Source: Oscillospiraceae bacterium
Lineage (GTDB): Bacteria; Bacillota; Clostridia; Oscillospirales; Oscillospiraceae
NCBI GenBank assembly: GCA_022797115.1
Contig: JAAWKB010000010.1
Span: forward strand, 1 to 41,959
Direction of reading: 5' to 3'
Length of the DNA stretch: 41,959 nt
In this document: positions 16,067 to 22,778 of the stretch, piece by piece
Numbering within the stretch: the first letter of the stretch is position 1
Layout: each line of letters begins with the position of its first letter
Program-made: the position numbers and the translations under genes
The notes under the pieces: generated by a model
Seen by the model: only the letters and a program-made list of their open reading frames with translations
Told to the model about the DNA's origin: nothing
The model's database searches: none

Positions 16067-16702
16067 GTGGAGCCTGTGGTGTTCAACCGCGGATTCTACA
16101 CGGTGGATATGCGGTTTTTCTACCGCGTCACCCTGAACGCCTACTGCTCCTGCCCCCGTCCGGTGGAGGTAGAGGGGCTGTGCGTCTTTGACAAGCGGGT
16201 GATCCTCTTCGGCAGCGAGGGCAATGCGAAGATCTTCTCTTCCAAGCTCCGCATTGATGCCATGGACCGCCAGATGCTGGAGCAGAGCAATATGCCTGTG
16301 GCAGTCGTAGAGGCTGTCGACCCCATCGTCCTGGACGCGAAGCTGGTGGAGTGCTGCGAGAACCGCTGCTGTGACTGCGACATCTGCGAGATCCCCGCCT
16401 GCGTGTGCCAGTGCTTCGGCTGCGAGCTGACCATGGGCGACGATTACCGCCGCGCCTTTGTCACCCTGGGCCAGTTCTCCATCATCCGGCTGGAGCGTGA
16501 CAGCCAGCTGCTGATGCCGGTGTTTGACTACTGCCTGCCTGATAAGGACTGCTCCTGCGCCGGCTGCGGCTGCACCAACGAGGACCCCTGCGACCTCTTC
16601 CAGAACATCTGCTTCCCCGTGGAGGAGTTCTTCCCCCCCAACAGCCTCAGCGGCCCCTGCGATTACGAGTGTACCAAGCAGCACTGCAACTGCTGCCACT
16701 AA
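16067..16702 (+). CDS. Cys-rich protein, N-terminus out of frame or missing
   Basis: The 211 residues from GTG 16067 (the first canonical start codon in frame) contain about 28 Cys, clustered in ECCENRCCDCDICEI, CVCQCFGCE, CSCAGCGC and the end CTKQHCNCCH. Between clusters are regular beta-type stretches (DMRFFYRVTLNAYC, RAFVTLGQFSIIRL). No ribosome site precedes 16067, and the frame reads as convincing protein further upstream, back to 15935 (IEDLRFYPTTAGQDILNRA, KGGKAELLYTYINVEP), just after a TAG at 15932. One frame over, bases 15910-15951 read REKHLIERGIFR. Deleting one base near 15950 would join these, suggesting a frameshift near the N-terminus. High Cys content recalls spore-coat or metal-binding proteins; that is only an impression. 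Function unknown. Confidence 0.75.
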   Translation: MEPVVFNRGFYTVDMRFFYRVTLNAYCSCPRPVEVEGLCVFDKRVILFGSEGNAKIFSSKLRIDAMDRQMLEQSNMPVAVVEAVDPIVLDAKLVECCENRCCDCDICEIPACVCQCFGCELTMGDDYRRAFVTLGQFSIIRLERDSQLLMPVFDYCLPDKDCSCAGCGCTNEDPCDLFQNICFPVEEFFPPNSLSGPCDYECTKQHCNCCH

Positions 16703-16709
16703 GCAAAAC

Positions 16710-16738
16710 GGACGGCACAGCCTATGGCTGTGCCGTCC
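16710..16738 (-). terminator. Terminator of rplU-prp-rpmA (may act on both strands)
   Basis: Perfect 13-bp arms GGACGGCACAGCC and complement with loop TAT; on the minus strand it is followed by GTTTTGCT. It lies between convergent genes. Confidence 0.85.
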
Positions 16739-16759
16739 GCCCTATTTCCTGTTCTGCAA

Positions 16760-17038
16760 TCAAGCCTCGTATACGGAAACCTGTTTCCGGTCCTTGCCCA
16801 GACGCTCAAAGCGGACAACGCCGCTGGTCTTGGCAAACAGAGTATCGTCGCTGCCGCGGCCGACGTTGACGCCGGGATGGATGTGGGTCCCGCGCTGACG
16901 GACGAGGATATTGCCAGCCAGAACATGCTGGCCGTCGGCACGCTTGGGCCCGAGGCGCTTGCTCTCGGAATCACGGCCGTTCTTGGTAGAACCGACGCCC
17001 TTCTTATGGGCGAAGAACTGCAAACCAATGTTCATCAT
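16760..17038 (-). CDS. rpmA: Ribosomal protein bL27, with N-terminal processing site
   Basis: 92-residue large-subunit protein near the peptidyl transferase centre. It begins [30 protein letters not shown]; the short LQFF extension before AHKKG is the Firmicute-type leader that the Prp protease removes. [24 protein letters not shown] and [16 protein letters not shown] complete the family pattern. It is the last gene of rplU-prp-rpmA, with its own protease encoded just upstream. Confidence 0.98.
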   Translation of the reverse strand: MMNIGLQFFAHKKGVGSTKNGRDSESKRLGPKRADGQHVLAGNILVRQRGTHIHPGVNVGRGSDDTLFAKTSGVVRFERLGKDRKQVSVYEA

Positions 17039-17077
17039 GATCGTATGCCATCCTTTCTGTAAGATGCGGTAGGGGAG

Positions 17078-17416
17078 TCAGGGGGCCTCGGCCTCCATCA
17101 CCTCAATAAAACCGGGGTACTCGCCGTGCAGCCCGGTGAGATAGACCATCATCCCTGCCAGCAGGTTCTGGCAGGTGTCTTCTGCGGCCTGTCCCAGGGA
17201 GCCGGGGAGCCGGAGGGTGATCCGTGCGGACTCTTCGCGCACCTTTACCGGCGCACACAGGCCCATCACATCATTCAACACGCATTCCACGAGCCGGACC
17301 GTGCTGGTAACGGCAGCGCAGACGATATCCTCGCCTGCATCCGCGTAGCCGCTGTGCCCGGAGGCTTCAAAGCCCGTGATACGGCTGCCCTCCATAAAAA
17401 ACGTGACCGTCGTCAT
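17078..17416 (-). CDS. prp: Ribosomal-processing cysteine protease Prp
   Basis: 112-residue protease that trims the N-terminal extension of L27. The catalytic pair is visible: His in ASGHSGYADAGEDI and Cys in DIVCAAVTSTV, at the normal distance; the tail GMMVYLTGLHGEYPGFIEV is typical. It sits between rplU and rpmA, 3 bases after the rplU stop, the standard Firmicute order, and the L27 in this operon carries the matching LQFF site. Confidence 0.96.
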   Translation of the reverse strand: MTTVTFFMEGSRITGFEASGHSGYADAGEDIVCAAVTSTVRLVECVLNDVMGLCAPVKVREESARITLRLPGSLGQAAEDTCQNLLAGMMVYLTGLHGEYPGFIEVMEAEAP

Positions 17417-17419
17417 GCC

Positions 17420-17731
17420 TTAGGCGCTGATCTTCTTGATCTCAACCTTGGTATAGGGCTGACGGTGGCCCTGACGCTTACGGTAGCCCTTCTTGGGGTT
17501 GTACTTGAAGATACGGATCTTCTTGCCCTTGCCGTTCTTCACGACAGAGGCCTCCACAGTGGCGCCGGCCACGGTGGGGGTGCCGATGGTGGCGCTGCCC
17601 TCGCCCAGAACCGCCAGAACCTGGTCAAAAACGACCTGGTCGCCAGCCTCTGCGGGCAGCTTCTCGATGAACAGGGTGTCCCCCTCGCTCACCTTGTACT
17701 GCTTGCCGCCGGTAACAATGATTGCGTGCAT
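17420..17731 (-). CDS. rplU: Ribosomal protein bL21
   Basis: 103-residue large-subunit protein with the family start [20 protein letters not shown], the internal [20 protein letters not shown], and the C-terminal signature [29 protein letters not shown]. Head of the rplU-prp-rpmA operon, with a leader of about 110 bases. Confidence 0.98.
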   Translation of the reverse strand: MHAIIVTGGKQYKVSEGDTLFIEKLPAEAGDQVVFDQVLAVLGEGSATIGTPTVAGATVEASVVKNGKGKKIRIFKYNPKKGYRKRQGHRQPYTKVEIKKISA

Positions 17732-17734
17732 TCC

Positions 17735-17841
17735 TTTTGCACCTCGCTTTCCTTTATTATGAAGCGCGACGCCGCGCTCCTTTACGGGCCCGCTGTCGTA
17801 GGTGGCGCAAAAACGCGCTTATAAACCCATTCAAAGCGGCT
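17735..17841 (-). ncRNA. Probable L21 leader (autoregulatory 5' UTR)
   Basis: The transcript ahead of rplU is about 105 bases long, contains GC-rich complementary stretches (AAGCGCG ... CGCGCTT-like segments), and lies where Firmicutes carry the L21 leader motif, to which ribosomal protein is thought to bind. I infer it from position and pairing, not from a covariance match. Confidence 0.5.
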
Positions 17842-17846
17842 TATCC

Positions 17847-17875
17847 AGTATATCAGCGGTGTTTCGCTTTGTCAA
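17847..17875 (-). promoter_or_regulatory. Promoter of rplU-prp-rpmA
   Basis: Minus strand: perfect -35 TTGACA (17870-17875), 17-bp spacer, -10 TATACT (17847-17852). Confidence 0.85.
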
Positions 17876-18263
17876 CAGGGTTTTCCGGAAAATGGTGAAA
17901 AAATGGCGGGGAACCAGGCGTCAGGCCAGTTCCGGCAGGGGGGATGCGCCCTGTCCGGCGTTTTCCTGTCTGGAGTTTTTCAAAAAAAGTTGGCGAAGCC
18001 CCTTATTTTTCCATAGGCCAGACCGATAAAGAGAATGTAAGCCGTGTGATGCCGTGTCAGGCAGGCGCGGAGGGATGCCGCAGTACAGGAGGTACGCGGC
18101 GGCGGGGGATTCCCCGGTAGATGATTCCGGCGGCGGAGGGGCCGGGTTTTTTAGGTTTCAAACGGTTAGCGCAAACCGTCTGAAATAGATTGCGTGCGAA
18201 GCGGCTTTCCGCCAGCTCCGGCCGGGTACGGGTGTGGAGGCGGCAGCGCACAAGGTATAATGG
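17876..18263 (+). promoter_or_regulatory. Flagellin upstream region, about 390 bp without a gene
   Basis: Contains GACCGATAA at 18020-18029, close to the flagellar sigma (SigD/sigma-28) -10 GCCGATAA, but with a poor -35 (TTAT at the expected place). After it come GC-rich complementary segments ending in a T6 run (18147-18152), then a symmetrical hairpin 18156-18185 (TTTCA-ACGGTT arms). A sigma-A-like TATAAT is at 18256-18261 with no good -35. No coding sequence is seen. Which promoter drives flagellin is undecided. Confidence 0.4.
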
Positions 18264-18300
18264 CCAGACGAATGGATTTGTCTGGAATGTAGAAAAGGAG
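18264..18300 (+). promoter_or_regulatory. Possible CsrA target in the flagellin leader
   Basis: CCAGAC (18264-18269) and GTCTGG (18280-18285) form a 6-bp stem that displays ATGGAT in its 10-base loop; a second GGA lies in the Shine-Dalgarno AAAAGGAG (18293-18300). A hairpin-borne GGA plus a GGA over the ribosome site is the arrangement by which CsrA represses hag in Bacillus. csrA and fliW are not in the window. Confidence 0.45.
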
Positions 18301-18307
18301 ATTCACA

Positions 18308-19942
18308 ATGCGTATTCAGCATAATATTATGGCAATGAATGCCTACCGCAACTACAACAATAACTCCAAGTCCCTGAGCAGCAACCTGGAAAAGCTGTCT
18401 TCCGGCTACAAGATCAACCGCGCTGGCGATGATGCTGCCGGTCTGGCAATTTCCGAGAAGATGCGCGCCCAGATCACCGGCCTGGATGCTGCCCAGAAGA
18501 ACGTCAAGGACGGCATCTCCCTGGTGAAGACCGGCGAAGGCGCCATGCAGGAGATCCAGGACATGCTCAACCGCATGGACTACCTGGCTACCCAGTCCGC
18601 CAACGGCACCTATCAGAATGAGGTTGACCGCGAGAACCTGAACAAGGAAGTCACTGCCCTGAAGACTGAAATCAACCGTATCGCTGATTCCGCCAACTTC
18701 AACGGCATCAAGCTTCTGGACGGCTCCCTGTCTGCCAAGGGCGGCAGCGTCGCAGTCAGCAACATCAACCTGGACGGCAACCTGACAGGGATCACCACCG
18801 TGGATGCCACCAAGTGGAAGATGACCTCCCAGGCCACCTCTGTTATCAACCAGACTAACCTCCAGGCAATGAGTGTTGGCGACCGGATGGAGATGAACTT
18901 CACCTATGTGGAGAACGGCCAGGAGAAGACCGTCACCCTGGGCCTCACTGCCGCGCAGAACAGCGACGGCACCCAGTATCTGGTGAGCGATTCCGGACAG
19001 GAGTACAGCCTGACCAGCGATGCGATTGCCAGCGGTACTGCCGCAGATCTGAATAAGGCCCTGAGCAACGAGATCCGCAAGAGCGGCCTGGAGGATAAGT
19101 TCACCTTCACCGCGAACTGGGGTACTGACGGTGCCATCGTTGCGGAGGCAAAGGAAGCCGGCGCAAACGGCGCAAAGCTGATTGGTGTCAGTGAAGCGAT
19201 CTATGATAAGACTGGCAACGCAACCACTGCACCTACCTCCGGAACCATGACCCAGACCACGCAGGGCGAGGATGCCTACTACACTGCCACACCTCCTGCG
19301 CTCTACGACGGAACCAATCAGAACGATGCTGTCTTCACGGTCAACGGCAAGAAGTATATGCTGGCAACAGACGGCCAGGATGTTACTGGCGTTGATAAGG
19401 ACATCACCATCGTCTTCGGTCAGGACGCAGAAAATGCCGTCGCCAACGCGGCGTCCAAGATCTCCCAGGACACCGGCCTGAACGTCACCTCCACCGGCGC
19501 GACCAACCTGACCTTCAAGGCGGGCACCGGCACCACCGGCAAGGGCGGCCTGAAGCTCCAGATTGGCGATACCGCCGACAGCTTCAACCAGATGGTCGTT
19601 TCCATTGGCGATATGCACACCAAGGCCCTGGGCATTGACGGCGTGGATATCAGCAACCAGGACGGCGCTGCTTCTGCCACCCAGACCATTAAGGATGCGA
19701 TCAACATGGTGTCCTCTGTCCGTGGTGATCTGGGCGCCATCCAGAACCGTCTGGAGCACACCCAGAACAACCTGTCCGTGATGGCGGAGAACATTCAGGA
19801 TGCCGAGTCCACCATCCGCGACACCGACGTGGCCGAGGAAATGATGTCCTACACCAAGAACAACATCCTGGTGCAGTCCGCCCAGGCCATGCTGGCCCAG
19901 GCCAATCAGGTACCCCAGGGCGTCCTCCAGCTGCTGGGTTAA
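18308..19942 (+). CDS. hag: Flagellin
   Basis: 544-residue filament protein, exported by the flagellar type III apparatus. The N-terminal D0/D1 domain is standard: MRIQHNIMAMNAYRNYN, LSSGYKINRAGDDAAGLAISE, GEGAMQEIQDMLNRMDYLATQSANGTY, and FNGIKLLDG. The C-terminal D1/D0 is QNRLEHTQNNLSVMAENIQDAESTIRDTDVAEEMM to VPQGVLQLLG. The middle (about residues 150-420) is a variable, Thr/Ala/Asp-rich outer domain that makes it longer than a minimal flagellin. AAAAGGAG lies 7 bases before ATG 18308. No other flagellar gene is nearby; a terminator follows, so it is monocistronic. Confidence 0.97.
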   Translation: MRIQHNIMAMNAYRNYNNNSKSLSSNLEKLSSGYKINRAGDDAAGLAISEKMRAQITGLDAAQKNVKDGISLVKTGEGAMQEIQDMLNRMDYLATQSANGTYQNEVDRENLNKEVTALKTEINRIADSANFNGIKLLDGSLSAKGGSVAVSNINLDGNLTGITTVDATKWKMTSQATSVINQTNLQAMSVGDRMEMNFTYVENGQEKTVTLGLTAAQNSDGTQYLVSDSGQEYSLTSDAIASGTAADLNKALSNEIRKSGLEDKFTFTANWGTDGAIVAEAKEAGANGAKLIGVSEAIYDKTGNATTAPTSGTMTQTTQGEDAYYTATPPALYDGTNQNDAVFTVNGKKYMLATDGQDVTGVDKDITIVFGQDAENAVANAASKISQDTGLNVTSTGATNLTFKAGTGTTGKGGLKLQIGDTADSFNQMVVSIGDMHTKALGIDGVDISNQDGAASATQTIKDAINMVSSVRGDLGAIQNRLEHTQNNLSVMAENIQDAESTIRDTDVAEEMMSYTKNNILVQSAQAMLAQANQVPQGVLQLLG

Positions 19943-20001
19943 TCCGTAGGCTAAGGGCGGCGCATAGGCATAAATTGCTGAAATTATAGATACGCAACCC
20001 C

Positions 20002-20034
20002 AGGGGCAGGCCGTTCGGCCTGCCCCTATTTTTT
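20002..20034 (+). terminator. Flagellin terminator
   Basis: Stem AGGGGCAGGCC / GGCCTGCCCCT closed by GTTC-type loop, then ATTTTTT. Confidence 0.93.
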
Positions 20035-20087
20035 GCGCAGCCAGGCGGCTGCCGCGGGGGAGAGGGGGCTGCGGGAGAATGGTTTAA

Positions 20088-20117
20088 CATTCTTTTTTCT
20101 TTTAAGAAAAAAGAATG
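20088..20117. repeat. Perfect 14-bp A/T-rich inverted repeat
   Basis: CATTCTTTTTTCTT and its exact complement are separated by two bases. It lies 85 bases ahead of asnA. It may be a weak terminator or a protein site; no T-run follows outside the stem. Confidence 0.6.
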
Positions 20118-20153
20118 GATACCGTTACCAAATTTTTCGTGCAATTTTCTGGC

Positions 20154-20185
20154 AAATGGTGTATCATAGGCTTGGTACACCATTT
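20154..20185 (+). promoter_or_regulatory. Palindrome ahead of asnA, possible operator
   Basis: AAATGGTGTA (20154-20163) and TACACCATTT (20176-20185) are perfect arms 12 bases apart, ending 6 bases before the AGGAGG of asnA. A TATCAT that could be a -10 overlaps the left arm (20162-20167). It could be an operator or an RNA hairpin near the ribosome site. Confidence 0.5.
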
Positions 20186-20201
20186 TTACAGGAGGCCATC
20201 T

Positions 20202-21212
20202 ATGAATAACTGCTACATCCCCCAGGGCTACCGCACACCGCTGTACGGCTACGACATGCAGCGGGCGATTGAATTCGTGAAGAGCAGCTTCCAGGAAAAC
20301 CTGAAATTTGCGCTGAACCTGCGCCGGGTATCCGCACCGCTGTTTGTTGACCGGGACACTGGCCTCAATGACAACCTCAACGGCGTCGAGCGGCCTGTCG
20401 CCTTTGATATCCCCGCTGTGGAGGGGGCCACCGGTGAGGTCGTCCATTCCCTCGCCAAGTGGAAACGCCTGGCCCTCAAACGCTACGGCTTCTACCCGGG
20501 CAATGGCCTGTATACCGATATGAATGCCATCCGCCGGGACGAGAGCCTGGACAACATCCACTCCGTATACGTCGACCAGTGGGACTGGGAAAAGGTCATC
20601 AACCGGGATGAGCGGACAACGGACCACCTCAAATATACGGTCCGCTCCATTGTGGGCGCGGTGTGCGATACCTGCGACGCCCTGCGCCGGGCTTTCCCGC
20701 AGCTGAACGTCAAGCTGGAGCGGGACGTCACTTTCCTGACCACCCAGGAGCTGGAGGATCTCTACCCCGACCTGACGCCCTCCCAGCGTGAGACGGAGTT
20801 TTTGAAAACCCACAAGACGGTGTTCCTCATGCAGATCGGCAAAAAGCTGCGCAGCGGGACCCCCCACGACGGCCGTGCGCCGGACTACGACGACTGGGAG
20901 CTTAACGGCGATATCCTCATGTGGAACGACGTGCTGGGCCGGGCCTTTGAGATCTCATCTATGGGCATCCGGGTGGACGAGGAGAGCCTGGACCGCCAGC
21001 TGCGGCTGTCCGGCTGTGAGGACCGGCGGGCGCTGCCCTTCCACAAGCTGCTGCTGGAGGGCCAGCTGCCGCTGACGATGGGCGGTGGCATCGGCCAGAG
21101 CCGCCTGTGTATGCTGATGATCGGCTGCTGCCACATCGGGGAAGTGCAGGTAAGCCTCTGGGACAAGGAGACCATGGACGCCTGCGCTGCCGCAGGGGTG
21201 CATCTGCTGTAG
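20202..21212 (+). CDS. asnA: Aspartate-ammonia ligase (asparagine synthetase A)
   Basis: 336-residue ATP-dependent, ammonia-using asparagine synthetase, related to class II aminoacyl-tRNA synthetases. Family segments: FVKSSFQENLKFALNLRRVSAPLFV, GLNDNLNGVERPVAFDI, VVHSLAKWKRLAL, GLYTDMNAIRRDE, SVYVDQWDWEKVI and the C-terminal LPLTMGGGIGQSRLCMLMI. Start ATG 20202 follows AGGAGG; an earlier in-frame start at 20115 would read through the palindrome and has no ribosome site. Followed by pepD after 55 bases; these and the next oligopeptidase could form an amino-acid scavenging group. Confidence 0.97.
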   Translation: MNNCYIPQGYRTPLYGYDMQRAIEFVKSSFQENLKFALNLRRVSAPLFVDRDTGLNDNLNGVERPVAFDIPAVEGATGEVVHSLAKWKRLALKRYGFYPGNGLYTDMNAIRRDESLDNIHSVYVDQWDWEKVINRDERTTDHLKYTVRSIVGAVCDTCDALRRAFPQLNVKLERDVTFLTTQELEDLYPDLTPSQRETEFLKTHKTVFLMQIGKKLRSGTPHDGRAPDYDDWELNGDILMWNDVLGRAFEISSMGIRVDEESLDRQLRLSGCEDRRALPFHKLLLEGQLPLTMGGGIGQSRLCMLMIGCCHIGEVQVSLWDKETMDACAAAGVHLL

Positions 21213-21267
21213 GAACCATTCATAAAGCGCAATCAACAATTTATTGTACGAAAGTGAGGAAACAACG

Positions 21268-22716
21268 ATGGAGAAGCAGGTTTTAGCAAATTTGGAGCCG
21301 AAGAGCGTACTGCGTTTCTTTGAGGAGCTCACCCGCATCCCCCACGGGTCGGGGAACACCGCCGCTGCCAGTGATTGGGCGGAGGCGTTTGCCCGGGAGC
21401 GGGGGTTGAAGCACCGCCGGGACGAGCTGGGCAACGTGGTGATCTGGAAGGATGCGTCGCCGGGCTATGAGGGCCATCCTACGGTGATGCTCCAGGGGCA
21501 TCTGGACATGGTGTGTGTGAAGGACAGCGGTGTGGAGCACGATTTCACCAAGGACCCGCTGGATCTGTACGTGGATGGCGACTGGATCAAGGCCCGTGGG
21601 ACGACCCTGGGCGGGGACGACGGGATTGCTGTGGCGATGGCCATGGCGGTGCTGGACGACGATTCCATCCCTCATCCGCCTCTGGAGGCGGTGTTTACCG
21701 TGGACGAGGAGGTGGGGATGCCCGGGGCCGTGGCCCTGGACTGCTCGGATTTGAAGAGCCGTTACCTGCTGAATATCGACTCCGAGGCGGAGGGCGTATT
21801 GACCGCAGGCTGTGCCGGCGGGGCCCGGTGCGATATTGCGGTGGATGTATCTGCCAGCTGGAAACTCAAAAAGGGCGTGGCCTGTGAGATCCATTTGGAG
21901 GGCCTCTCCGGCGGCCACTCCGGTACGGAGATCCATAAGGGCCATGCCAACGCAAACAAGCTGCTGGCCGAATGCCTCCGGGAGCTGGGCTATCCCCGTC
22001 TGTGCGAGTATCGGGGCGGCGAGCAGGACAACGCCATCCCCAAGAGCGCGGCGGCGGTGGTGTTGGTTTCCCTCAAGGATGAGGAGGCCCTCCGGGCCCG
22101 GGCGGAATCCTGGGCGGAAAAGGCAAAGGCCGGTTATCCCTTGGACCCCGGGTTTACCCTGAGCTGGGTGCGGCGCGGCGAGGTGGAGAAGACCAGCGCC
22201 CTGTCCAAGGCGGCCAGCCGCAAGGTGGTCTGGATGCTGCTGGACGCGCCCAACGGGGTGCTGGCGATGAATCCCGACCTGCCCGGTCAGGTGCAGACAT
22301 CGTTGAACCTGGGGGTAGTACGGTGCGGGCCGGAGCCGCTGAAGATGACTTTCTGCATCCGCAGCAGCGTGGCTGCGGAGAAGGAGCAGATGTCAGCGAG
22401 CCTGAAGGCTCTGGCCTCCGCCAACGGCGGGGTATTTGACCAGCACGGGGATTATCCCCCCTGGGAGTACCGGAAGGATTCCGCCCTGCGGGAGACCATG
22501 GTGCGGGTCTTCCGGGAGCAGTACGGCAAGGACCCCGCTGTGGAGACGATCCATGCAGGTCTGGAGTGCGGCGTGCTGTCGGCGAAGCTGCCGGGGCTGG
22601 ATGCTGTGTCCCTGGGGCCCGACCTGGTAGAGATCCACACGGTCCGGGAGCGGATGTCGATTTCCTCCCTGCAGAGGACTTGGGCATATCTTGTTGCGGT
22701 GCTGCGGGAGCTGTAA
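21268..22716 (+). CDS. pepD: Aminoacyl-histidine dipeptidase (peptidase M20C)
   Basis: 482-residue cytosolic dipeptidase with broad specificity, including carnosine-type peptides. M20 metal-site motifs are present: LQGHLDMVCVKD (His, Asp), TTLGGDDGIAVAMAMAVLDD (bridging Asp), FTVDEEVGMPGA (catalytic and ligand Glu), LLNIDSEAEG, and the C-terminal SLGPDLVEIHTVRERMSI with the final His. Start ATG 21268 has GTGAGG upstream; the in-frame TTG 21244 is less likely. No signal peptide. An M3 oligopeptidase gene follows after 62 bases, consistent with sequential peptide breakdown. Confidence 0.95.
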   Translation: MEKQVLANLEPKSVLRFFEELTRIPHGSGNTAAASDWAEAFARERGLKHRRDELGNVVIWKDASPGYEGHPTVMLQGHLDMVCVKDSGVEHDFTKDPLDLYVDGDWIKARGTTLGGDDGIAVAMAMAVLDDDSIPHPPLEAVFTVDEEVGMPGAVALDCSDLKSRYLLNIDSEAEGVLTAGCAGGARCDIAVDVSASWKLKKGVACEIHLEGLSGGHSGTEIHKGHANANKLLAECLRELGYPRLCEYRGGEQDNAIPKSAAAVVLVSLKDEEALRARAESWAEKAKAGYPLDPGFTLSWVRRGEVEKTSALSKAASRKVVWMLLDAPNGVLAMNPDLPGQVQTSLNLGVVRCGPEPLKMTFCIRSSVAAEKEQMSASLKALASANGGVFDQHGDYPPWEYRKDSALRETMVRVFREQYGKDPAVETIHAGLECGVLSAKLPGLDAVSLGPDLVEIHTVRERMSISSLQRTWAYLVAVLREL

Positions 22717-22778
22717 TTCCTTCCGCGCAGGCCCGCCACGGCAGTGGCAAGGAAAAATGATCAACAAGGAGAAACTGC

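Noticed and set aside
18158-19759. Leftward reading frame of 533 codons
   Set aside because: Antisense of flagellin; low-complexity composition and no start signals.
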